From: an uncultured Eubacteriales bacterium
GTDB taxonomy: Bacteria; Bacillota; Clostridia; Peptostreptococcales; Anaerovoracaceae
Assembly (NCBI GenBank): GCA_910585135.1
Contig: CAJUEB010000017.1
Location: 1 to 18,899, forward strand
Direction: 5' to 3'
Length of the DNA: 18,899 nt
The notes below the pieces were generated by a model. It did not search any database. It was not told where the DNA came from and saw nothing but the letters and a program-made list of their open reading frames with translations. The stretch's first letter is position 1; the number at the start of each line of letters is the position of its first letter. Shown here one piece after another: positions 1 through 6,779 of the stretch. Made by a program: the position numbers and the translations under genes.

Positions 1-139
1 TGGCGGTTTTATTGAATTCGATTTCCGGCGGCATTTGCATACAGGATGCTTCTAATTCATCAACGAGCTGCTCCGTGATGCCGCCGATTTCAAACTTTTT
101 CAGTGTTTTCGCGATTTCCGCGTATGTGTTCCTTTTCAT
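1..139 (-). CDS. Partial unrecognised protein (N-terminal 46 codons)
   Basis: An open reading frame starts at an ATG (complement of 137-139) and runs off the left edge of the window. An AGGAG ribosome site lies about 7 bases upstream of the ATG. The visible residues begin MKRNTYAEIAKTLKKFEIGG and continue with an acidic stretch (EQLVDELEAS). They look like a soluble, partly helical protein with no signal peptide. I do not recognise the family. The gene lies 58 bases downstream of the DUF3830 gene on the same strand and probably shares its transcript. The good ribosome site and natural codon use support a real gene; its function cannot be told from this fragment. Confidence 0.6.
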   Translation of the reverse strand, partial: MKRNTYAEIAKTLKKFEIGGITEQLVDELEASCMQMPPEIEFNKTA

Positions 140-197
140 AATAAACTCCTGTTAGGCGATAGATATCATTTTGCTTGTATTACATATTACCTATTTG

Positions 198-617
198 CTA
201 ACTCTCAATCAATGTGATTTCGATATCCTGTCCGCCTTCCCACAGGACTTTTTTGCCAAATTCGTTTAGCCGTTCAAGACCTTCCGTGATTGTCAGGAAG
301 TGATTGCCTGCTAACTGCCCGTACTGGCTGGCAAAGCAGCAGCGGCCATAGGACATGATGATTTCCATTTCGCTGATCCCGCCGGGATAGAGCAGCATTT
401 CCCCGATCGCAGGGTGGGAAATGTGGTTTTCGTAATCCAGCCCGGTTCGTAAATCACCATATGGAATCCAGATTCCCTCGCCGCTCCATCTCACATGGAT
501 GAATTTGCTTTTGATCGGCAGCATTTTTTCAAATACCGCACAGGTCTTCGGCGCTTGCTCGGTGAGAAGCGTTCCGATAAATTCATATTCGCCTGATGTG
601 ATTTTTACTTGTTTCAT
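198..617 (-). CDS. DUF3830 family protein
   Basis: A 139-residue protein starting MKQVKITSGEYEF. It matches what I know of the DUF3830 family: an APKTC motif near residue 23, a VRWSGEGIWIP segment, the ENHISHPAIGEMLLYPGGIS block, and the C-terminal GQLAGNHF and LWEGGQDIEI segments. The family has a cyclophilin-like beta-barrel fold, no established enzymatic role, and is usually about this length, so the protein looks complete. There is no signal peptide, so it is probably cytoplasmic. I chose the second ATG (615-617) because GGAGG sits 5 bases upstream of it; an in-frame ATG four codons earlier (627-629) overlaps that ribosome site. It is followed by the partial gene at the left edge and preceded by a possible promoter at 792-820. 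Function unknown. Confidence 0.85.
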   Translation of the reverse strand: MKQVKITSGEYEFIGTLLTEQAPKTCAVFEKMLPIKSKFIHVRWSGEGIWIPYGDLRTGLDYENHISHPAIGEMLLYPGGISEMEIIMSYGRCCFASQYGQLAGNHFLTITEGLERLNEFGKKVLWEGGQDIEITLIES

Positions 618-644
618 GGTATCCTCCATTCCGCCGTCTTTCAG

Positions 645-917
645 TTAGCGGCACAAATCGTAATGAAAGGTCTGTTTTCTTTTACAGTATTCTCCCTTGC
701 ATATTTTCAAAATTTGATTTGATGAAATGGCAGCCAGATGTTTATGGCCGTATGCCTGATTTCCGTAGATTTTTGAAAAAACAGTCAGATGATTATATCC
801 TACGGTGTTCAGGTCGTCATAAATTCTATGCTGCGTTCGGGCATTGGTTTGCTGTGCAAAAGTGGCGCACCTCTTTCGCAGAACTTTTTCGCCGCATTTC
901 ATAAAATATCCCGCCAT
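645..917 (-). CDS. Doubtful small ORF (90 codons)
   Basis: An open frame fills most of the 312 bases between the HAD phosphatase and DUF3830 genes. It could start at 915-917, 12 bases after the phosphatase stop, or at an internal ATG five codons later. Neither start has a convincing ribosome site. The translation has scattered cysteines, histidines and arginines, no recognisable domain and no signal peptide. A TATAAT-like promoter lies inside it. It may be a genuine small protein, a decayed remnant, or a chance frame; I lean to chance or remnant. I see nothing else in this interval apart from the promoter candidate. Confidence 0.2.
   Translation of the reverse strand: MAGYFMKCGEKVLRKRCATFAQQTNARTQHRIYDDLNTVGYNHLTVFSKIYGNQAYGHKHLAAISSNQILKICKGEYCKRKQTFHYDLCR
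792..820 (-). promoter_or_regulatory. Possible promoter for the DUF3830 gene
   Basis: On the minus strand, ATGACG (815-820) and a perfect TATAAT (792-797) are separated by 17 bases. The -35 box matches TTGACA at 4 of 6 positions. It would start transcription about 165 bases before the DUF3830 start codon, giving that gene its own promoter in addition to read-through from the phosphatase gene. Confidence 0.35.
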
Positions 918-929
918 ATGGATACTGGC

Positions 930-1568
930 TTACAGCAGCTCGTCAAAGCCTTCGATATATTCGTCCGCCAGCTTTTTAATCACGGATTTATTTTGGCGTT
1001 CGCTCTTGTCCGCTACCGCGATCACATAAAGCCCTGCGTCCTTTGCACCGCCGATGGAAAGCAGTCCGTCTTCGAATACGACGGTCTCATCTTTCGGTGT
1101 TCCAAGTGTTTCATATGCTTTTAAGAATACTTCGGGCGTATCCTTTCCGCCGCCGGAATCCTCCAGCGTGATAATATGAAAGAAATAATCCCTGATGCCG
1201 ATTCGTGCCAGCACTTCATCAGCAACCTTCCGGTCCGTCGAGGTGACAACGCACATCTTGACGCCTTTTTGCTTGTACTTTTCCAACAGGACCGGGACGT
1301 ATTCCTTGCATTCGACGCCGGCCAGGTATCCTTCGCGCAAAATAGCGTTAAAGCCTTTTGCGATTTTTTCTTCCGTGGCCGCGATTCGGTATTCAGTCTT
1401 TAGATAGGCGCACAGCTCCGGAAGCGTCATGGCCTTGGTCTTATCCCCTAAGTTTGCTTCCGGCGTTTTCATCAAAGACGTGATATACCGGGCAGCCGCC
1501 CCGTGCCACATTTCATTGGAATCAAGAAGTGTTCCATCCAAATCAAAAATTGCTCCGCTTATTTTCAT
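930..1568 (-). CDS. HAD-superfamily hydrolase (phosphoglycolate phosphatase / beta-phosphoglucomutase-like)
   Basis: A 212-residue HAD phosphatase of subfamily I. Motif I is FDLDGTLLDS (residues 8-17; the first Asp is the nucleophile and the second the acid/base). Motif II is VVTSTD, motif III the lysine of GKDTPEVF, and motif IV VVFEDG, so all catalytic motifs are present. A helical cap domain lies between motifs I and II. Such enzymes remove phosphate from small metabolites such as phosphoglycolate or sugar phosphates; the substrate cannot be told from sequence. The start is fixed by AAGGAGG 8 bases upstream. It is probably the first gene of the leftward unit, driven by the promoter at 1608-1636, and is divergent from greA. 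Motif IV has E-D where many members have D-D, which is tolerated in this subfamily. Confidence 0.88.
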   Translation of the reverse strand: MKISGAIFDLDGTLLDSNEMWHGAAARYITSLMKTPEANLGDKTKAMTLPELCAYLKTEYRIAATEEKIAKGFNAILREGYLAGVECKEYVPVLLEKYKQKGVKMCVVTSTDRKVADEVLARIGIRDYFFHIITLEDSGGGKDTPEVFLKAYETLGTPKDETVVFEDGLLSIGGAKDAGLYVIAVADKSERQNKSVIKKLADEYIEGFDELL

Positions 1569-1607
1569 AATTGCCGCCTCCTTGTATATACTATATTAGA
1601 CAACCTT

Positions 1608-1636
1608 ACAATACCATTGACACGCAGGAATGTCAA
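1608..1636 (-). promoter_or_regulatory. Leftward promoter for the HAD phosphatase gene
   Basis: On the minus strand TTGACA (1631-1636) and TATTGT (1608-1613) are separated by 17 bases, a good sigma-A-type promoter about 40 bases upstream of the phosphatase start codon. Its -35 box is one arm of a perfect inverted repeat (1616-1637). Confidence 0.65.
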
Positions 1637-1637
1637 T
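1616..1637. repeat. Perfect 7-bp inverted repeat overlapping the leftward promoter
   Basis: ATTGACA (1616-1622) and TGTCAAT (1631-1637) form a perfect inverted repeat around an 8-base centre. The right arm is the leftward -35 box. A dimeric repressor could sit here, but no regulator gene is adjacent, and the arms may simply be two opposing -35-like hexamers. Confidence 0.5.
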
Positions 1638-1658
1638 AATCCAAAAGCGTTGCAATCG

Positions 1659-1687
1659 TTGACAATCGTAAGGTTTTCAAGTATAAT
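1659..1687 (+). promoter_or_regulatory. Consensus promoter for the greA-lysK-asnS operon
   Basis: TTGACA (1659-1664) and TATAAT (1682-1687) are both perfect matches to the sigma-A consensus with the ideal 17-base spacer. The predicted start is near 1694, about 30 bases before the greA ATG. This fits high constitutive expression of the transcription and translation genes that follow. Confidence 0.9.
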
Positions 1688-1725
1688 AATTCGATACGAC
1701 GACAGGTCGAAAGGAGATTTACCAA

Positions 1726-2211
1726 ATGACAGATAACATGAACGAAGAAATACTGTTAACAAAAGAGGGATATGACAAAATCGTAGCCGAGCACGAAGAA
1801 TTGGTATCCGTAAAAAGGGCGGAAGTTGCCGAAAGAATCAAAGAAGCGATCTCCTATGGGGATATATCGGAAAATGCCGAATACGATTCAGCGAAGAACG
1901 AGCAGGCTGAACTGGAGGAGCGGATTCATAAACTGGAAACGATGATCCGCAAGGCTAAAATCGTCCAGGATGAAGATGTAAAAGGGGATGTCGTAAACGT
2001 AGGGCTTAAAGTAAAGGTGAAGGATCTGGACGCTGGATTTGAAGAAGAATTTGCACTGGTCGGCGCAACGGAATCCGATCCTTTTAATGGAAAAATATCG
2101 AATGAATCTTCCGTCGGCAAAGCGCTCATCGGGCATAGGAAGGGCGATCAGGTAGCGGTAGAGATCCCCGACGGCATTATCAACTATGAAATTATAGAAA
2201 TCATCAAATAA
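1726..2211 (+). CDS. greA: Transcription elongation factor GreA
   Basis: A 161-residue GreA. It binds in the secondary channel of RNA polymerase and stimulates cleavage of backtracked transcripts. The N-terminal half (about residues 8-80) is an antiparallel coiled coil; its tip carries the acidic GDISENAEYD motif (residues 45-54), whose Asp and Glu position the catalytic magnesium ion. The C-terminal half is the FKBP-like domain with the typical SSVGKALIGHRKGD segment. Length is normal for the family. The ATG at 1726 is supported by AAAGGAG 9 bases upstream; a second ATG four codons later is less well placed. It is first in an operon with lysK 16 bases downstream, matching the common greA-lysS pairing of Firmicutes. 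Confidence 0.97.
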   Translation: MTDNMNEEILLTKEGYDKIVAEHEELVSVKRAEVAERIKEAISYGDISENAEYDSAKNEQAELEERIHKLETMIRKAKIVQDEDVKGDVVNVGLKVKVKDLDAGFEEEFALVGATESDPFNGKISNESSVGKALIGHRKGDQVAVEIPDGIINYEIIEIIK

Positions 2212-2227
2212 AGAGAGAGGTGTATTT

Positions 2228-4249
2228 ATGCATTGGGCAGAAAAAATCGCAGATCGAATCATTAAAAAGAATCCAGATAAAGAAGAATATGTCTGTGCAG
2301 CGGGAATCAGCCCGTCCGGTTCGATTCATATCGGCAATTTCAGGGACATTGCGACCAGCCTGTTTGTTGCGAAGGCACTCGTGAAAAAAGGAAAAAAGGC
2401 AAAGCTCCTGTTTTCATGGGATGAATACGACAGATTCCGTAAAGTCCCGAAGAATGTTAAAGATGTCGATCCGGATAATGTGATGGAGCAGTATATCGGA
2501 AGACCCTATACCGACGTGCCGAATCCTTTTGATACGGAGCATGCCAATTATGCGAAGTATTTTGAGGCTGAATTTATGGAATCCATTAAAAAATTCGGCA
2601 TAGAGATGGACTATAAATATCAGACGGAAATGTATACCTCCGGAAAATACAAAGACGACGTGATCGAGGCGATCTCAAAGCGAAAGGAAATTTTTGATAT
2701 TCTTGACAGCTTCCGCACGCAGGAGGCGGAAGAAGGCGAGCGCGACGCGTATTTTCCTGTCAGCATATTCTGCCCGGAATGCCATAAGGATACCACGAAA
2801 ATTACATCCATATCAGACGATAACACCGTTGCCGAATATGAATGCGAATGCGGGCATAAAGGCACATTTGATTTTAAAACAAATTTCAATTGCAAGCTCG
2901 CCTGGAAAGCTGACTGGCCGATGCGCTGGCGCTATGAAGGCGTTGACTTTGAACCGGGCGGCAAGGATCATGCAAGCCCGGGCGGAAGCTATGAAACGAG
3001 CAGCGTGATCTGCCGCAAGATTTTTAACTGGGAACCGCCGATGTTCCAGGGTTATGAATTTATCGGCATCAAAGGCTCGACCGGGAAGATGTCCGGTTCT
3101 TCCGGCTTGAATCTGACGCCTGAAACGCTGCTTAAAATATATGAACCTGAAATCATCCTGTGGCTCTATTCCAAGACTGATCCGAAGAAGGCGTTTGATT
3201 TCTGTTTCGATGAAGGAATCCTGCGGCAGTATTTTGAATTTGACAAGATGTACCGCGCCTACAAAGATGGAACGGCTAATGAGCATAACCAGACCGTGAT
3301 GGAATTCAGCCTGGTCGAGGGGCATGAGGTCAAGACCGTGCCGATGAATCTTTTGGTTCAGCTCGGCTCGATCGTCGATTTCAACGTGCCGATGATGGAG
3401 ACCGTCTTTGAAAAGATCGGTACGCCATATAAATATGAAGATTTTGATACCCGTCTGGGGCTGGCAAAATACTGGCTGGAACAGTGCGCCCCGGAAATGG
3501 CAAACAAGCTGCGCGGCTGGCGGGACTGGGATTTTTACCAGACCTTTACAGAGGACGAAAAGAAGGAAATCGCATTGCTGTATGATTTCATTAAAGCAGG
3601 CGATTATGATCTCGATTCCCTCAACACGAAGCTCTACGATATTCCGAAGGAAGTGTTTGGTGCGGATATCGAAAACCTGAAACAAGTCCAGGGCGAGTTT
3701 TTCAAGAAGGTGTACAAGCTGCTGATCAGCAAGGAAAGGGGCCCACGCCTCTATCTGTTCCTCTATGCGATCGAAAAAGAACGCTTTATGCACCTTTTGG
3801 ATTTCAGTTTTCCAAAGACAGCGGAAGAAGAAGCCTTGGAACAGGCAGCTTTGGAAGCGGAAAAAGAGCCGGAAATTGTCAAGGTTTACGGAGAGCCGGA
3901 TGAGGTACAGCCTGTCGTAGAGCCGGAAATTACAACGGATCAGTTCTTTGCCATGGATCTGCGGGTCTGCAAGGTTCTCAAGTGCCAGGAAATCAGAAAG
4001 GCGCACAGCAATTATAAGCTGACGCTGTTTGACGGGATCAAGGAAAGGGTTATCGTTTCCAGCATCAAGAACGATTATAAGCCGGAGGAACTGGAAGGCA
4101 GGAAAATTATCGTGGTTGCTAATTTAGCCCCGGCAAGGCTGACCGGCGTGACGAGCGAGGGGATGCTTTTGGCAGGGACGAACAACGCTTGCGGCTGTCA
4201 GGTTATCTTTGTGGATGATATTGTTCCGGAAGGGACAAGGATCTGTTAA
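2228..4249 (+). CDS. lysK: Class I lysyl-tRNA synthetase with C-terminal tRNA-binding (Trbp111-like) domain
   Basis: A 673-residue enzyme that charges tRNA-Lys. It is the class I (archaeal/spirochaete) form, unrelated to the class II LysS usual in Firmicutes. The Rossmann core has HIGN (34-37, the HIGH box) and KMSGS (287-291, the KMSKS box). A zinc-ribbon-like insert has paired cysteines at 182/185 and 206/208. The helical anticodon-binding part runs to about residue 530. An acidic linker (about 531-566) then leads to an OB-fold tRNA-binding domain (about 568-673) with FAMDLRVCKV, VANLAPARLTGV and SEGMLLAG, as in MetG C-termini, Trbp111 and EMAPII. Simple class I LysRS proteins are about 500-550 residues, so the tail accounts for the extra length. 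The ribosome site is AGAGAGG. Co-transcribed with greA. Confidence 0.95.
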   Translation: MHWAEKIADRIIKKNPDKEEYVCAAGISPSGSIHIGNFRDIATSLFVAKALVKKGKKAKLLFSWDEYDRFRKVPKNVKDVDPDNVMEQYIGRPYTDVPNPFDTEHANYAKYFEAEFMESIKKFGIEMDYKYQTEMYTSGKYKDDVIEAISKRKEIFDILDSFRTQEAEEGERDAYFPVSIFCPECHKDTTKITSISDDNTVAEYECECGHKGTFDFKTNFNCKLAWKADWPMRWRYEGVDFEPGGKDHASPGGSYETSSVICRKIFNWEPPMFQGYEFIGIKGSTGKMSGSSGLNLTPETLLKIYEPEIILWLYSKTDPKKAFDFCFDEGILRQYFEFDKMYRAYKDGTANEHNQTVMEFSLVEGHEVKTVPMNLLVQLGSIVDFNVPMMETVFEKIGTPYKYEDFDTRLGLAKYWLEQCAPEMANKLRGWRDWDFYQTFTEDEKKEIALLYDFIKAGDYDLDSLNTKLYDIPKEVFGADIENLKQVQGEFFKKVYKLLISKERGPRLYLFLYAIEKERFMHLLDFSFPKTAEEEALEQAALEAEKEPEIVKVYGEPDEVQPVVEPEITTDQFFAMDLRVCKVLKCQEIRKAHSNYKLTLFDGIKERVIVSSIKNDYKPEELEGRKIIVVANLAPARLTGVTSEGMLLAGTNNACGCQVIFVDDIVPEGTRIC

Positions 4250-4253
4250 AGGG

Positions 4254-4285
4254 GTTTGATAATTCAGAGAAGCTGATTGTCAAAC
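4254..4285 (+). other. Strong intercistronic stem-loop after lysK
   Basis: A 14-base left arm (4254-4267, beginning GTTTGATAA) pairs with a 13-base right arm (4273-4285, ending GTCAAAC) through 13 pairs (one G-U), with one bulged T and a loop of AGAAG. No T run follows, so it is not a classical terminator. It sits between the lysK stop codon and the ribosome site of the repeat-protein gene. It may affect mRNA processing or stability, or set relative expression. Confidence 0.65.
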
Positions 4286-4311
4286 ACATGATGAAATGAG
4301 GAGGAAGAAGC

Positions 4312-4830
4312 ATGGAAAAGAAAAACGTTATTTCAGAAGAAATTTTGAAAAAACTCAAGCAGTACCCAGAGCTTGGCGAGGTAGTCAATCCGTATTTAAA
4401 GGCGGCGGAGATCCAGAAAAAAATGCGTTTGTCACCGGATGCCCGGGAAGCGCTGGAATCAGAAGCAAGCGTAAAGCCGCTCGAAGGCCTTTTTCATGCC
4501 TCGGTGGGAAAGGATGGAACTGTACCGGAGGAAATCATGCAGGTGATTAAAAAATATCCTGATTTTGAGGCGAGCGTTAATATGTATTTGACGACGATGC
4601 GCGACGAGCAGGCAAAGGGGCTGTCCATTGACGCCGTGAAGGCGATGGAAAGCCAGGCGGGCGTGAAAGCGGTAAAAGTAGATTTTTCCAAGGCGATTCC
4701 GAAGGAAATCATGGATGTTGTCAAGCAATATCCCGATATTGAGCAGGAAATCAATGAGTACCTGGATACGATGAAAAAAGAGCAGGAACTCAATTTATCG
4801 ATCGATGCCGTAAAGATGCTTGAAAAATAA
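4312..4830 (+). CDS. Unrecognised triple-repeat helical protein between lysK and asnS
   Basis: A 172-residue protein I cannot assign to a family. It consists of three copies of one motif, at about residues 7-66, 71-125 and 129-172. Each copy has an (I/V)(S/P)xEI start, a KxYP(E/D) core (Tyr 18, 82 and 140), a (V/I)NxYL step, a charged segment with K/E and Q, and an LS(P/I)DA turn leading into a short helix. Copies 2 and 3 are the most alike. The spacing between tyrosines is 64 then 58 residues. It is highly charged and predicted helical, with no signal peptide, membrane segment or cysteine, so it should be cytoplasmic. The start has GAGGAGG about 7 bases upstream. The position between two synthetase genes, with short gaps, suggests co-expression; a link to tRNA charging is only a guess. 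Confidence 0.85.
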   Translation: MEKKNVISEEILKKLKQYPELGEVVNPYLKAAEIQKKMRLSPDAREALESEASVKPLEGLFHASVGKDGTVPEEIMQVIKKYPDFEASVNMYLTTMRDEQAKGLSIDAVKAMESQAGVKAVKVDFSKAIPKEIMDVVKQYPDIEQEINEYLDTMKKEQELNLSIDAVKMLEK

Positions 4831-4856
4831 AACAAAACACAGGGGGCTTTCGAATC

Positions 4857-6251
4857 ATGAAGGATACAGAAATCAAAAAATTATACAGGGAAAGCGAACA
4901 ATATGCTGATCGTGAAATAACTGTCTCCGGCTGGATCAGGACAAACAGGGGCTCGAATAAGTTTGGCTTTATCGAACTGAATGACGGCTCGTTTTTCCGC
5001 TCGGTGCAGGTCGTTTATGAAGCGGAGTTTTTAGATAATTTCGATGAAATTTCCAAAGCGCCCATTGCGGCAGCTCTCAGGGTTACGGGAACTTTCGTTT
5101 TGACGCCTCAGGCCAAGCAGCCGTTTGAAATCAAGGCGAAAAAGGTCGTTGTTGAGGCCGGGTCTGCTGCGGATTACCCGCTTCAAAAGAAACGGCACAG
5201 CATGGAGTTTTTGCGAGAAATCGCACATCTGCGTCCGAGGAGTAATACGTTTTCAGCAGTTTTCCGCGTGCGTTCCCTGGCGGCCTATGCCCTTCATCGG
5301 TTCTTTCAGGAAAATAATTTCGTGTATGTGCATACGCCGATCATCACGGCCAGCGACTGTGAAGGCGCGGGTGAAATGTTCCGGGTAACGACGCTCGATA
5401 TGGAGCAGCCGCCGCGTGGGAAAGATGGCAGGATCGACTACAGCGAGGATTTCTTTGGCAAGGAAGCGGGCCTTACGGTAAGCGGGCAGCTTGAAGCGGA
5501 AACCTTTGCCTTGGCGTTCCGCAACGTATACACCTTCGGGCCGACTTTCCGGGCGGAGAATTCCAATACGGCAAGGCATGCGTCTGAATTCTGGATGATC
5601 GAGCCTGAAATGGCGTTTGCTGATTTGACGGATAACATGGATGTGGCGGAGGCGATGATCAAGTATGTGATTCGTTATGTCATGGAGCATGCGCCTGAGG
5701 AGATGGAATTTTTCGGAAAATTCATCGACAAGGGTCTGCTTGACAGGCTGGAAAATATCGTGGAGTCTGATTTTGAACGGATCACGTATACGCAGGCGGT
5801 GGATATTTTGCAGAAGTCAGGCGAAAAATTCCAGTATCCTGTCAAATGGGGGATCGACCTACAGACAGAACATGAACGCTATATTACGGAACAGGTATAT
5901 AAAAAACCGGTCTTTGTGACGGATTATCCGAAGGAGATCAAAGCCTTCTATATGCGGCTGAACGACGATGGAAAAACCGTCGCTGCTTGTGATTTATTAG
6001 TTCCGGGCGTCGGAGAAATCATCGGCGGAAGCCAGAGGGAAGAACGCTACGATGTTTTGAAATCGAGAATCGAAGAAATGGGTATGACGGAAGATGATTA
6101 TCACTGGTACCTGGATCTTCGCAAGTACGGCGGCGTGAAGCATTCCGGCTACGGCCTGGGCTTTGAGCGGATCATCATGTATATTACGGGAATGGGCAAT
6201 ATCCGGGACGTGCTGCCGTTTCCGCGTACGCCAAAATCAGCGGAATTTTAG
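4857..6251 (+). CDS. asnS: Asparaginyl-tRNA synthetase
   Basis: A 464-residue class IIb synthetase that charges tRNA-Asn with asparagine. The N-terminal OB-fold anticodon-binding domain (about 15-105) has ITVSGWIRTNRGSNKFGFIEL. The catalytic domain shows motif 1 around YVHTPIITASDCEGAGEMF, motif 2 FRAENSNTARHASEFWMIEPEMA, and motif 3 GYGLGFERIIMYITG with the conserved Arg, followed by DVLPFPRTP. The HASEFWMIEPE sequence favours AsnRS over AspRS. The length is typical and the gene is intact. It starts 26 bases after the repeat-protein gene with an AGGGGG ribosome site about 11 bases upstream, slightly long. It is the last gene of the greA operon, ending before the terminator at 6386-6434. Confidence 0.96.
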   Translation: MKDTEIKKLYRESEQYADREITVSGWIRTNRGSNKFGFIELNDGSFFRSVQVVYEAEFLDNFDEISKAPIAAALRVTGTFVLTPQAKQPFEIKAKKVVVEAGSAADYPLQKKRHSMEFLREIAHLRPRSNTFSAVFRVRSLAAYALHRFFQENNFVYVHTPIITASDCEGAGEMFRVTTLDMEQPPRGKDGRIDYSEDFFGKEAGLTVSGQLEAETFALAFRNVYTFGPTFRAENSNTARHASEFWMIEPEMAFADLTDNMDVAEAMIKYVIRYVMEHAPEEMEFFGKFIDKGLLDRLENIVESDFERITYTQAVDILQKSGEKFQYPVKWGIDLQTEHERYITEQVYKKPVFVTDYPKEIKAFYMRLNDDGKTVAACDLLVPGVGEIIGGSQREERYDVLKSRIEEMGMTEDDYHWYLDLRKYGGVKHSGYGLGFERIIMYITGMGNIRDVLPFPRTPKSAEF

Positions 6252-6338
6252 GTGACGCCGGCCGCCAGGCGTGGGTCGCCATGAACAGGCAGATGGAGGC
6301 TGTAGCGGTTTGCGGCTGAGGGCGCATGATCGCAAATT

Positions 6339-6353
6339 GCAGCGGCTTGCGCG
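6339..6353 (+). repeat. Dispersed intergenic 15-mer, copy 1
   Basis: GCAGCGGCTTGCGCG occurs here between asnS and its terminator, and exactly again at 13719-13733 in the purine-riboswitch leader. A shorter GCAGCGGCTT repeats at 6362-6371. Both are in non-coding DNA and can form a small GC-rich hairpin. It may be a dispersed intergenic element; two copies are thin evidence. Confidence 0.4.
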
Positions 6354-6385
6354 TGAGAATCGCAGCGGCTTATATTGAAGATTTT

Positions 6386-6434
6386 AATGCCAGAGAAGCT
6401 TTTGATAAAGGCTGCTTTGGCATTTTGTTTTATA
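6386..6434 (+). terminator. Intrinsic terminator of the greA-lysK-asnS operon
   Basis: AATGCCA (6386-6392) pairs with TGGCATT (6418-6424). An inner stem, AGC/GCT plus TTT/AAA around a TGAT loop, extends it. The T-rich tract TTGTTTTAT follows directly. It lies 135 bases after the asnS stop and before the promoter of the cobalamin operon. The 135 bases in between hold only GC-rich repeats. Confidence 0.7.
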
Positions 6435-6493
6435 GGCAGGAGCGTTTCATTTCATCGTATCAGGGATAAAGAATTCTAAAACGGTGAAATGGA

Positions 6494-6522
6494 TTGACCT
6501 TTTCGCTTTAATATCGTAAAAT
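6494..6522 (+). promoter_or_regulatory. Promoter of the cobalamin-uptake operon
   Basis: TTGACC (6494-6499) and TAAAAT (6517-6522) are each one mismatch from consensus, with a 17-base spacer. Transcription would begin near 6529, about 25 bases before the riboswitch. Confidence 0.75.
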
Positions 6523-6552
6523 ATTAACAAAATAATCACATAATAAGTTCAT

Positions 6553-6694
6553 AAAGAAAGCGCAGCATTGCGAAAGCCGGTGAAATGCCGGCACTGTGTC
6601 TCAGCAACCGTGATATCCATGAATGGATTTAGTCGGGAGCGATGTTGGCGGCTTATCATGGTGAGTCTTCTGAGGTAGGGCGTGCGCTTTTTTA
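6553..6694 (+). promoter_or_regulatory. Cobalamin riboswitch (compact form)
   Basis: The leader has the conserved cobalamin aptamer core in order: GCGAAAGCCGGTGAAATGCC (6570-6589, the GGTGxxAAxxCC hairpin), GGCACTG, the CAGCAACCGTGA junction, a short hairpin ATCCAT/ATGGAT, and a B12-box-like AGTCGGGAG (6631-6639). The core is closed by a 9-bp stem, CAGCATTGC (6563-6571) with GCGATGTTG (6639-6647). A second possible outer stem pairs 6553-6564 (AAAGCGCA) with 6683-6693 (TGCGCTTT then more T). It overlaps the first by two bases, so the two may compete. Peripheral helices of long adenosylcobalamin riboswitches are missing. It precedes a complete ECF uptake operon, which fits repression by cobalamin. 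The control mechanism is not clear; the T run after the outer stem is one candidate. I expect an RF00174 (cobalamin) match. Confidence 0.82.
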
Positions 6695-6779
6695 TTATGC
6701 AGGGAATGTCAGCAAAGCTTGCCCCTTTGAAAAAATCGGCAAGGCTGCGTTTGTGCTTGTGAAAATAAGGAGGAGAAAA

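Noticed and set aside
2813..4006. Long open frame (397 codons) on the minus strand inside lysK
   Set aside because: It lies fully antisense to a clear class I lysyl-tRNA synthetase, has no ribosome site, and its translation has no recognisable domain. It is a shadow of the coding strand.
4254..4285. Intrinsic terminator between lysK and the repeat protein
   Set aside because: The stem is strong but is followed by ACATGATGAAATG, with no T tract, and the downstream genes have no separate promoter that I can see.
6642..6779. Longer start for the DUF4430 lipoprotein
   Set aside because: The upstream codons overlap the riboswitch and would bury the signal peptide. The ATG at 6780 has an ideal ribosome site and gives a normal lipoprotein signal.
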